The notes beneath the pieces were generated by a model that had not been told where the DNA came from, ran no database searches, and worked only from the letters and a program-made list of their open reading frames with translations. A stretch of 64,000 bases of DNA from Pithys albifrons albifrons (lineage: Eukaryota; Chordata; Aves; Passeriformes; Thamnophilidae): contig NC_092463.1 in assembly GCF_047495875.1 (NCBI RefSeq), positions 22,991,224-23,055,223 on the forward strand, written 5' to 3'. The translations under genes were made by a program, and so were the position numbers. This document shows positions 16,542 through 27,200 of the stretch, piece by piece. Positions within the stretch are counted from its first letter, which is position 1. Every line of letters begins with the position of its first letter.

Positions 16542-19500
16542 TTAAAACAAGCGGGCGCCATAGCCAAATGTCTGTTTAATGCCCTCAAAGTAGTAGCGCT
16601 GCCAGCCTTGCTTTGTTCTTTCCTCCTCACTGACAGGAATGCCCTTGCCTTCCAAGCACACCTCTGTCTCACCACCTTTGTCATTGAAATTCAAGGTAAT
16701 GGTTGCAAAGTGCCCTAGAGGAACCAAAGCAAATCTGTCAGCAGTGTGTAGTACCGTATATGCAGCCCCAAGGAGCTGCTCTGCTCCTCCTCGCACATGG
16801 GAATGCTTAAAAGACTCTTCAAGATTCTTCCCAGATCTACTTATGACAGCCGCAGACCTTTCCTAGGAACACAGGGAGAGAGGGCTCCCTCTTCATGGAG
16901 TTTGAAGCAGTTGCAGTCACAGCTGACCAAGCTGCTACTTCAACTTTTCCTAATCCCTGGTCACTGCTCCAAACGGCGGCTGATTCAAACATGACAGTCT
17001 GGGATAGTAAGCTGGGATAACACTGGTGCAGCTCCCAGAACACCATGTACTCCATGATCACGAGTCATAATACAGTGTGTTAAATGGGGCTGGAATTCTT
17101 CAAACACAGGCAAGGGCAGTTAATACTTAGTCCATTTCTGGACTACTTACCAGCTGGCCAAGATTTAAATCTCCATTTCATAACAAGTTGCTTCTCAGGA
17201 ACCTTGACAAGAGAGAGAAAGACTGAGTAGTAGTTTTTTGCAAGTCTTGCAATCTAATAGAAAACAATTAGAATTGTATTGATATGAAGCCTTAAATCCC
17301 TTGACACACACAGAGAAAAGACTTTAAATGCCCTTTTCTTTTCAATCCCCTTCTACAAAGTGAAACCACAATACAACCCCAAACACTGAGACAGGGTCCC
17401 TGTCCAAAGGACTTTAGTGGCAGTTGAGCCAAAGAGGAAAACAGTCAGTTAGTGTCTTTAACACTCCAACCCCTAAAAATAAGTAAAATCATACCAAGAC
17501 AGGGCAGATCTATGACTGGAAGCCAAATTTTGTCCCCAGACTGAAGTCCCATATATTAGTCCATACTATTAGGAACAATTCAATGGCCACGAAACTTAGA
17601 TAACTACTGGGCACGAGGCAGAACTCCACAGTTAGCTCACAGAAGCATTGTTACAGAAATGATACCTCAAAAATAAAAAGGCTGCCTCTGACAAGATACA
17701 GCTGCACTAGTTAGTACTTACTAGGTCAACAAACTCTCCTGTGACACTGCCATCCAGCAACTGAAACTTGCCCCCTTTATCGGCCTCCAAGGTGGCTTGT
17801 GCGTGGGTGAAAGCTTGAACCATCTGAAAAGATTCAGGAGACCCGTGTTACTTGACATTATCTGCCTACAAACTTGTTGCCTAATGCCTCCCATCCAGTT
17901 ACAAAGTTCTGGAAGAGAACATAAATCACAGAACCACAGAATATGCTGCGTTGGAAGGACCCACAAGGATTATCAAGTCCAACTCCCAGCCCTTCACAGA
18001 ACCAGCTGAAGAGTCACACCATGTGCCTGAGAATATCATTCAAAGGCACTTGAACTCTGTCAGGCTTCCCTGGGAGAGCCTCTTCCAGCACCCAACAACC
18101 CTCTGGGTGAAGAACCTCTTTCTAATATTCAACCTAAACCTCCTCTGATACAATTTCAGGCCATTCCCTTGGGTCCTGTCATTAGTTACCACAAAGAGAT
18201 CAGTACCTGCCCCTTCTCCTCCTCTCCCCAGGAAGTTGTAGACTAATAGTTTAATGGGTTTTTTATATTGTGGTGCCCAAAACTGCACACAATATTCAAG
18301 GTGAGACCACACCAGTGGAGACCAGAGTGGGACAATCCCCTCCCTCAACTGGCTGGTGATGCTGTGCCTGATGCCCCCCAGGACACAGTCAGCCCTCCTG
18401 GCTGCCAGGGCACTGCTGACTCACACCCAACTTGCCACTGACCAGGATCTCCGGGTCCCTTTCTGTGGCACTGCTCTCCAGCCTCTTTCGTTCCCCACTC
18501 TGTATGTACATCCAGGGTTGCCCCATCCCAGGTACAGAATCTGACACTTTGCTTTGTTGAACTTCATATTCAACCTGCTGGGCAGGTGATTGCCCAGCAC
18601 TCTGATTTGTCAAGGTCTCTCTGCAGGGCCTCCCTGCCTCTGAGGGAGTCAACAGGTCCTCTGAGTTTTGTATCACCTGCAAACTTGCTTTGGATCCCTT
18701 CCAGTCCTGCATCCAAGTAATTTATGAATATGTTGAAGAGCACAGGGCCCAAGATGGAGCCCTGTGGAAGGCCACTAGTGACAGGTTACCAGTCTGATGT
18801 CACCCCATTCACTATTACCCTCTGTGCTTGACCCATGAACCAACTGCTCACCCACTGCATGATGTGTTTATCCAGCTGTGTGCTGGACATTTTGTCCAGA
18901 AGGATACTATGGGAAAGTCAATAGTGTAGGATCTTCCAGCATGAGACAAAATCCCTGCCCTGGCCAGAAAAGCAAGGTTATAGCCACTACAGCAGCATTC
19001 TGCCCGCCCGGGGAAAAGAAGCCCTAGTTTTCCAATTCTATACAGTCTTCTGAGTCACATGTGGATTTACTTTGTTGTTTTCTTAATGAAACGTAGTTCT
19101 AAGAAAAGACGGTATTTTTCCCTTTGTTGTTCTTTATCTTATCAAAATAGGGGGAACAGAAGACTGAGATCATGTTTAAATTATACAGTGCTGTTCTGTC
19201 TTCCTAGACTATGTAACAGTGTGCAGGAGAGGGGCAGCTATTCCCAAAGTACACTTTGATACTACCTAACATTAAAAGATAAAAACAAAAGCAAAGAAGC
19301 ACAGAACTGTAAATTCCAAGTCAACCAACCAAATGCACAGGTGCTGACAGCAGGCTGGAACTGGCTTCTGGCTGGCATTAGTCCCCCTGTCAGCTGTGTG
19401 AAAAGATGCATACACAAGCTTTAAGCAACTGCTCTGCAGACCAGCTTTCTTATTCCATTCTCATGAATAGCAAGTGTCCTACAGAATGCCTTAAAAAGCT

Positions 19501-22500
19501 TCTTAGGAAGCTTTGTCTGTATGTAAAAAACAATTCTCAGCACCAACCAAGCATTACCTCCTGAGTAACGAATACCCGGTAGAGCTCCTCTGGAGATGTT
19601 AAGAAGGTGTCCTTCAGGCTGATCTTACAGGTAGGGATCTTGACTCCTATGGATTTGGGCTGCGATGCAGCAGGACTGCTCTTAGCAGCCATCTAACAAA
19701 ACAAGCAAAACAAACACATTTTTTTCACAAAAAAACCCAAATCAACAAGGAGTTCACATATCCAAGAGAAAAAACAACGGCTCTTGGTAAAGATGCAATT
19801 AGATACAACCATATGTAAGTGTAAGAGGCAGATTTATCACTCTACTTGGAAGAAATACCATGTGCTGCCAAAGGAAAATCACACCTATGACAAAGACTGC
19901 CAATTCCTGACTGTGTATACCTTACACACAACAGAGGTTGCTCCTGTAAGCCCCAGTATCTAATGCTGTGTACCCTTCTTCACAGACCCCAAGGCATGTT
20001 TGCACAGTTTTGTTTACCTTGCGGTCTTCTGCTTTAGGAGCCACCTGAGGGGTTGTTTCCATATGTTCACCATTCACTGTGGGCAAAATCATGCCCTGGG
20101 TGAATTCTGGAAAGACAGGAATGTGCCAATGAAACCAATAAAAGATCAATTAAACCTTTTAACTGTTCTTTGAAAAACACAATCAAAAAGGGCTTCCTGG
20201 TTCCCCCCCGCTCTTGGCTAGCATCCATGACCTGAAACAGTTTTTAGAAAAGGAAAAAGACCTCTTTTTACAAGCAATTAATTATTCTTGCTCTCAGTAT
20301 GTTCCACCAAAGGTGCTGTCAGAACCTGTCTACACTAACAATTAGGAAGTTACCTTCTGTTCATAGCCTAGACAGACCATCTTCCACATTTTGCTCTAGC
20401 AATAATCCTAGTTAGCCTTAGACTTATGTAGCGTTTTTCCTCTCTCACTCTCTAATATAAATTGCAATCACATCTAAAATACTTTTGTCTTGCTGGTGTA
20501 GACACACCTCACCAAGCTTTTTAATTTCTTTTCAGATTGGCTTTTCATTACTTGTATCATTGTACTGTAGTTACTTTTAACTCTCTCTTCAGTTTATCTT
20601 TTTTTGACACCAGATGCCAGGACTACACCCAGAAGCCCAGGCAATGTTTTGGCGGCGCTCTGTCCAGCAGCACTAACACTTTTGTAACACCAGAATCTTC
20701 AGACTCCTTCAGAATTATGTTTGCTTTTTCTCCAGCTCTATGACTTCTGCCTTCACCACTTATATGTTTGCTCTTTCTCCTTCCTCTTCATCTGTTCAAA
20801 CTGACAAAATTCCATTATATGGCAAAATTTTATTATACGAGTTTAAACTTGTATCCTGTGACACTTGGTTCCCACCTATTCTTATTTATTCCAGCCCACA
20901 GGATCATACAGTTTTTCCTGATTGACATTCCACTGGGTGGCTGCATCTCCCACCCAGAACACTACACCTGACAAAAAAACGGGGTACAGAAATTTGATCC
21001 TGGAAAAACAGACATCAGTGGTAGTTTGTACCCAGCACATCTAGCACATGTAATGTAATACAGGTAAATGGATATAAAAAGCAACCATATAAAAAGCTCC
21101 TTCATTAGCTCAGTTGGTTAAAACTTGATTGTAATAATGCCAAGGTCATGGGTTCAATCCCCTGTGTGGGCCATTGACTTGAGTTGGACTTGATGATCCT
21201 TGAGGGTCCCTTCCAACTCAGAATAGTCTGTGATTCTGTGACTCTGTTCCCAGTCTATATTTGAGAGGAAACCCAAACTTAACTGAAGCACACGGATTTA
21301 ACTCCAACTGCTGGGCTCAGACTTAACTTAAAAAAAAAAATTTGATCCAGATGCTAAGAAAACTCATTAAATGACACCAACAAAAGCTGCTGAGCAATTT
21401 CCAGACATCAGTTATTCTTCAATCCAAGTAACAGTACATGCCTTTACTAGTGAGGCAAAAAAGAAAAAAACCACAAACTGGAGAAGGTATCACCTTCCAA
21501 GGGAGTAAGCAAACTGCAGGCCAGATAGTGCCACAGGCAGTGACTGTGCCACTGGGCAGCAAACACATTTTACTGGCTTTATTTTCTCTCTACCTGAGCT
21601 TTGGCATGTGAAGGACATTTAAAACATAAATCAAGAAATGCTGTTTATCACTAGGTTACCACCAAACCTGTGCCACAACGTCTAGAGAGAGAAGTGTTTC
21701 TTGCCACATCCTAACAATTTCCAAAGAGACAGAAAAGTCACTATTATCGCTCTGACACCTTCCTGTTAAGCTGGGGTGAGGAACTGCTCGTTACCCACCT
21801 CCATTCTTTAGCTTTAGCCCATATGGGTTCCCATGAAACTTCTCCCTCTCACTTACCTGTTTTGAGAGTGCTGATGTAAGTTTTCATTGCATCTCTAATT
21901 TTTTTTGCACCTTCTTGCTTCATCAAGGTCTTCAAGTTAGTGTCAGGCTCATCTTTAGCAAGGCTGACAAGGATCTAAACAAGGATAAGTATTGACTAAC
22001 AAAGCCACATTTGCAAGGTCCTTTTATTACTCAAGTCAACATCACAGTTAGACTTCAGCTAAACTTTCAGGAACAGAAGTGCAGTTTTATTCATCTTTCA
22101 CTTCACCTTTCTCAGCCTACAGTAATGTACATATGTACTTAAATATTTTCACACATTATAGAGCCCTTATATCTAGAAGATAGGAATTAATTTGATAAAG
22201 ATACAATATAACGGGGAGCAACTCTCTGTCTGGGAGTGTAGTGACAGAATGAAGCATGACAGTTTCAAACTGGAAGAAGGTAGGTTTAGATTAGATATTA
22301 GAAGGAAATTGTTCACGGTGAGGGTGGTGAGGAAATGGAACAAGCTGTCCAGAGAAACTGTGTCTGCCGCATCCCTGGAAGTGTTCAAGACCAGGCTGGA
22401 ACTAGATCATCTTTAAAGACCTCACCCAACCCAACCCATTCTTTGGTTCTATTAACCTAAGTAGTGTCTAACAGTAAAAAAGTTCTACACAAATATTTTA

Positions 22501-23462
22501 AGAAATGTAAAATGGAAGGAAATATTAATGCTGTGAGTATCCCTGTTAGAACAGCCATACAGCCAGCAGTATCAGTGTTCAGCTGTGCTCACCTCAACTT
22601 CATCGATGTCATTTTCATCTGAGAGATTAGGAATCTCCACATAACCTTTGTACTTCACTCCTGTCTTCGAGGTGCCTGTAATGACAATTATACTGTTCAG
22701 ATCAGTCTTTCTTGCTCTAGTTGCCGTAAAAGTAAACCTGTATCACTGTATAATACTTCCGTTTATTATTATTTCCCAAATGATCCTTATCCTTAATATT
22801 ATACATGATTCTGACCTTCAAATGGGAAGGGAGCACATCACTCACCAGTCCATGCCAGCTTGATAGCCCATTCATAGAAAAAGATAAGTTTCCCTTTTCG
22901 GTTGTTAATGGAGGCCTCTCCATCCAGTTTGCTCACTTCTGTCACCTCACATGCCCCTTCCTCACCCTCCACCCTGACAGGCAGGAGGAGAGTTTTGAGC
23001 CGCTCCGTAGACCAGTTGGAGGCATCTCGCTCCGTCCTGCGGGAAAACCAGGCAGGATGAGAATCTGGGAGAGGCCACGTTGCCAGCACACACCGGGACT
23101 ATCCAGTGTTCCCTGGTCCTCGTCTCCTTGTCCCACTCCAACACTCGCGCACACAGCGTCCATCCCCTGGGCACCCACACTCACCCCCCGGCACACGCCG
23201 GCTCGGGCACCACACACACACACGCGCAGAGAGCCGGGGGCCGTCCCGGGGGATCAGCTCGGACATCCCCGTCTCAGCACCAGGCCGCAGAGAGGGGAAG
23301 GAAGGCGGCGGCCCTGCCCGGGACCCCGGCCGGGGGGCACCCCCTGTCCCCGGGCCTGGCTCGGCGCGGCCGCCCCGCTTACCAGTGCCAGTTGTTGACA
23401 TTGGTGGCGTCCGCCCGCTGCTCCACGATCCAGCGCGGATCTCCCTCCCCCCACTTGGCCAT
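16542..23462 (-). CDS. AHSA1: AHSA1, activator of Hsp90 ATPase
   Basis: Nine coding exons on the minus strand: 23383-23462, 22846-23036, 22593-22675, 21857-21974, 20018-20106, 19558-19692, 17722-17823, 17151-17202 and 16542-16714 (TAA). They total 1,023 nt (340 aa; human about 338). The start [18 protein letters not shown] and the NVNNWHW motif are family hallmarks; that N-terminal motif helps stimulate the Hsp90 ATPase. Exons 1-5 encode the Aha1 N-terminal domain (e.g. [21 protein letters not shown]), which binds the Hsp90 middle domain. Exons 6-9 encode the C-terminal START-like AHSA1 domain, ending [21 protein letters not shown] less its last residue class. The product is a cytosolic co-chaperone that accelerates Hsp90 ATP hydrolysis. 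It shares a divergent promoter with VIPAS39. A (GGGATC)n hexamer array abuts the start codon, and introns hold two CR1 pieces and a SINE. The reading frame is intact. Confidence 0.97.
17932..18950 (-). mobile_element. CR1 LINE fragment (3' part, antisense in plus strand)
   Basis: The first ~250 bases are the reverse complement of a CR1 3' end (ATCACAGAACCACAGAAT, then GGAAGGACC...). On the minus strand, 18570-18752 encodes a piece of CR1 reverse transcriptase ([20 protein letters not shown]), and 18040-18348 the C-terminal end ([37 protein letters not shown]). Frames are broken, so it is a dead 5'-truncated copy of about 1 kb. It sits in the AHSA1 intron between exons 6 and 7, in the same orientation as AHSA1. 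Confidence 0.9.
21095..21248 (+). mobile_element. TguSINE1-like SINE (tRNA-Ile head, CR1 tail)
   Basis: The head reads as a decayed tRNA-Ile: A-box region TTAGCTCAGTTGGTTA, an anticodon loop near TGTAATAATGCC, and B box GGTTCAATCCC. It then passes directly into a CR1-like 3' end (TTGGACTTGATGATCCTT, GGGTCCCTTCCAACTCAG) and ends in degenerate GATTCTGTGACTCTGT repeats. This tRNA-Ile plus CR1-tail structure is that of TguSINE1, described from zebra finch and relatives. The tail lets CR1 reverse transcriptase mobilise it. It lies in AHSA1 intron 4 and is antisense to that gene. Confidence 0.85.
22208..22454 (+). mobile_element. CR1 LINE 3' tail
   Basis: About 245 bases of the CR1 3' coding end and UTR: a frame reads [20 protein letters not shown] and [10 protein letters not shown], typical of the CR1 ORF2 terminus. 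It then ends in CCCAACCCAACCCATTCTTTG. Strongly 5'-truncated, it lies in AHSA1 intron 3 and is antisense to the gene. Confidence 0.85.
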
Positions 23463-23544
23463 CGGGATCGGGATCGGGATCGGGATTGGGATCGGGATCG
23501 GGATCGGGATCGGGATCGGGATCGGGACCGGGACCGGGACCGGG
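23461..23544. repeat. (ATCGGG)n hexamer array at the AHSA1 start codon
   Basis: Fourteen contiguous 6-bp units: ten ATCGGG, one ATTGGG and three ACCGGG at the distal end. The first two bases of the array belong to the complement of the AHSA1 ATG (23460-23462). The 5' leader of AHSA1 mRNA would therefore be a run of CCCGAT units leading straight into the start codon. Confidence 0.97.
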
Positions 23545-23705
23545 TCAGCCGCCTCCGCTCCGACCGTCCGTAGAAGCTGCTAGAACCGCCGCGCCGCCTC
23601 CCGCCTTCCGCCCGGCGCGGGCGGGCCCTTCCGGCGCGCTCCAGTTGGTTCCGCGGGGCTTATTGGTTCCGCCGCACCGCCGGCAGCTCGGACAGACTCT
23701 GGCAC

Positions 23706-23770
23706 TCCCGTCCCGTCCCGTCCCGTCCCGTCCCGTCCCGTCCCGTCCCGTCCCGTCCCGTCCCGTCCCG
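23706..23770. repeat. (TCCCG)13 pentanucleotide array
   Basis: Thirteen uninterrupted TCCCG units in the divergent promoter, about 245 bases upstream of the AHSA1 start codon. G-rich on the minus strand, with regularly spaced GGG runs that could form G-quadruplexes. Confidence 0.97.
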
Positions 23771-24056
23771 TCCCCGCAGGATCACAGCTGCTGGAACAGG
23801 CCCACAGCTCCGCAGCCCCGATCCTGGCTGCCGGCCTGACGTCGCACCGCCGCGCGCGGCCCGCTGGGAATGGTAGTCCGGCACCGCGGGGCACGCCGGC
23901 ACTCGTAGTGAGTGAGCGGGGGGCGGCCGCGCCGCGCTCGGCGAGAGGACTACACGTCCCGGCATGCCCCGCGGCGCCCCCGCCCCGCCCCGGCGTGCGG
24001 TCGGAGGTGCTGCTGGTGCGGGAGGGGCGGCGAGGTGAGAGCGGGGCCGGGGCGGG

Positions 24057-24155
24057 GGCCAGGGCGGGCACCGGGCACCGGGCACCGGCACCAGGGGCGG
24101 GGACCGGGCACCGGGACCGGGACCGGGATCACGGGCGGGGACCGGGACTGGGACC
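24057..24155. repeat. Imperfect GGGCACC / GGGACC repeat
   Basis: A degenerate G-rich array of 6-7-bp units (GGGCACC, then GGGACC) interrupted by GGGGCGGGG. It lies between the promoter core and the first coding exon of VIPAS39, probably in the first intron. Confidence 0.8.
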
Positions 24156-24224
24156 GATGATAGTGATACCCGCGAGGCAGCCGCTCGCTCCCTCCCCTGA
24201 AGCCGCCGCGCGGTGCCGTTGCAG

Positions 24225-27200
24225 ATGAGCAGGGCGCGGGCGGACGAAGAGGAGTACTGGCACAGCTCCAAGTTTCGGGCCTTCACCTTCGACGATGAGG
24301 ATGACGAGCTGTCGCAGGTAGGGAAGGTCCGACCCGCGAGACCCCCGCGCCGGGTAGGGCGCCGCGGCCGTCGCTGGGGGTCGGTGCTCCCAAGGTGGGT
24401 GGGACTGTCGTGTCCTGCCCTGTGCCCCGACTCGCCCTCCACAGTAACCCGTCCGAAATCTCAGTAGGACTGTGGTTCCTCGCCCATGCACGAAACTGCA
24501 TCTCCCACTGTTTGAGCTGTTGGTGTCTGTGTAGGTGAACCTTTGGGTTCCCAGGGTAAGGAAAGGCTACTGTGTCTGCTGAACATCTACAGGACTAAAA
24601 CAGCTCCTCCAGAAGAAGCAATGGAAGCTGAAGAAGCTATATTCAAAGGTCTGAGGGAGATTGATGGTAACACAATCTCTGCAAGTGCACTGCGACTCTG
24701 GTGGTCCTTATGCAAGCTCTTTCTTTTGTCCATAGCTAAAGGAATCCAAACGGGCAGTGAACAGCCTTCGGGATATCGTTGATGATGATGATGATGACCT
24801 TGAGAGGGTCAGCTGGAGTGGAGAACCTGTGGGAAGTAAGTGCAGAAGTACTGCAAATTATCCTTGAGACAGAGAGAGTTTAAAATTACTGCCTAAATTA
24901 TGTCACTTAGTCAGGTCAGGATTACTATTTGCTATCTAATCCTGCATATCTAATCTGATTCTAGTCTTGCAGGTCAGGGTGTGAGCCTGAGTGAGCACTT
25001 GATTTACCTGAGTGGATCCACTGAAAACAGAGTGAGCAGAAGCCCAAATTATGTAAGGGAGAGGAGTGCAGATGAGTGCAGGGAATGCCCAATGTTTTTT
25101 CTAATCTAACAGCCAAGCTTAGAGCAGGTATTCATGATGCTCAGATGGTCTGCAAGATTTTAGGTGATCGTTTCCTTCACACTGCTGCCTAAAATGGTAC
25201 CATTTAGAGTTCTCTGTATTTCAACCCCACAGCACTTTCCAAGGTTTAATGTGTGGTTTTAGAATGACCTTTATATTTGAAATTCAAAAGGGAACTGTAA
25301 ACATTAAGTAATTGTGTTTCTTGTGATAATGGGGGCGAGCTCACGGCCCACACATGATACTGTGAGCTGTTCCTCAGACTTCATGACCCACAGAATATGT
25401 GGCATATGCTAGCCAGTGCCAAACAATGAAAAATTACACATGGATCACCCAAGGACCTTCAAGGACTCTGGTCTTCTGGACCTTTGCTCTAGCTCCTCCC
25501 TTTGGTTCAGGCCATTTCTTTTCCCATCCAAGGTCTCTCTACCTATTGGGTTTTTTTCGCCCTGGTCCTAAAATGTGTGTGTTGTACAGCTGCATGAAAA
25601 TTAGGGGAAACTGTGCCTTGAACAATCAGGATGGAGACATATTCCTCATGCCAGCAGCATATGCACACTGATAGCTGTTCTATCTGTGTGGGATGGAAAA
25701 CTATATTAGTCTTCCAGTGTTCAGAAAAGTCTACTCTTAGGCTTCTGAAATTTGAGGTAAGCCAGGGATTCTCTGTCTTGCTTTGTACTTTTCGATCAAG
25801 GACTATGATTTGCCTCATGCAATATCCTATAAATGTTGGGTCATCTATGCATGTTTTTACCTCAGCCATAACCAACTGTACAACACTGCTGAAACAGCCA
25901 TTTCTGGAGGACAGTATGTAACTGCTTAACAAACAGTATTACATGAGACTGGGGTGCTGCATAGAAAGAAAGGTGCACTGCATCTACTTAGTGCTGGGGA
26001 TCAGTTACCAAGATGTGCTAGAGCAGAACTCACCAGCACAAACTTGATAACATTCCTGCCATGCCATGATATCATTCTTTACAGACACTTTTTCTCTGTT
26101 ATGAAAGATCTCTGTCTGCACACAGGTATCTCCTGGTCAATCAAAGAGACAGCCTCTGGCAGCACTAGCTCACTGGAGAGACGAGACTCCAGCCTACAGA
26201 AGGGCTCTTCCTCCTATGCTGCTTTTCCTAAACAAGTTTCTTCATACTCCCTAAGCAGCCTGTTCAAAGGTGAGGATCATCATATATCGTACAGACAAAT
26301 GGGTTTTCCCTCAGAGTGTGAAAGGGCAATTGTGTTATTTTACGTAAATCGTTTTAGATGAAGTGTATTGTAAAACAGGGAAGCTCCTGTTTCTTCTCAG
26401 GTTGGGAGTGTATTGGTCACTAGTCAGAAATTGGAGACTGTCTCGTGCACAGGAAGGCATACTTTTCTGGTATGGGAGGGGCTTTGGAGATTATGACTTC
26501 TTAAAATCCAGGTTCCACAGAAGAGCAGGGTAGAGCACAGCACTGAACAGCAATCCATTTGATTGGCGGAAAAGAGCAGGCTACAAAGGGACTGGCTTGA
26601 CCCATGTAGCCCTCATTTGATCTTCAGTTCTGTAGAGAAGACAGGCTGATTATCCTTTATTTGGAGCTCAGCTGGCTGGTGTTGATGTTGGTTCAGCAAA
26701 TGCATGATAGCAGCAGTGGCAGCGTAGCTGGTTACAGGGGGAACTGTGCAGCAGGCCATGGGCAAACTTACACAGCTTGCAAGAGCTCAGCTCTGTTGTC
26801 TCACAGCCAGACAAAAAACCAGTGATTACTTTGTCTCTTTCTCTGAGGTGGTTTTTTACTCTCAACTCTGATAATAAAGTGATAAAGAAAGGCATCCAAA
26901 TTGCAGCCCTGGTGGATGAAGCTGTCCATGTTGCCATGGCCTACACAGTGCTGTGAGCTTGAGCCTCTGCTGTGCAGGTAGATGAGTGAATTCAGGCATT
27001 CTAACCTCACCTGGCCTCAGCACCAAGAGGGCAGATAGGTAGAGGGTGTGATAGGGTTCGTGATGCTACAGACAATTTCAAAGCCTTAGGCTGTAAGCAG
27101 GTGAGCCCCAGCTGTGCCACTGTAGTGTGAATCACTTTACAGAGTGGCTTGTTCTATAGTGGCATAACTGTAGCAAACTGACTTCCAGTCTATGTTCCCT

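Larger units (their letters stand above)
23463..24224. promoter_or_regulatory. Divergent CpG promoter of AHSA1 and VIPAS39
   Basis: The two start codons are head to head, 762 bases apart, in very GC- and CpG-rich sequence without a clear TATA box. Visible elements are a CRE-like TGACGTCG at 23837-23844 and three elements resembling the ZNF143 (Staf) ACTACAnnTCCC motif. These are ACTACCATTCCCAGC on the minus strand within 23861-23880, ACTACGAGTGCCGGC on the minus strand within 23891-23910, and ACTACACGTCCCGGCATGCC at 23949-23968 on the plus strand. Simple repeats flank both sides. VIPAS39 coding starts right after an acceptor at 24224, so its first exon is non-coding and must lie here; a plausible donor follows GGCGGCGAG near 24034. 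Confidence 0.85.

Noticed and set aside
21095..21170. Functional tRNA-Ile gene
   Set aside because: Acceptor and anticodon stems are decayed and a CR1 tail is fused directly to it, so it is a SINE head.
22805..23398. 197-codon plus-strand open frame
   Set aside because: Antisense to AHSA1 exons 1-2 and the GC-rich intron between them.
23461..23544. Interstitial telomeric repeat
   Set aside because: The unit is ATCGGG, not TTAGGG; the resemblance is only in the GGG run and length.
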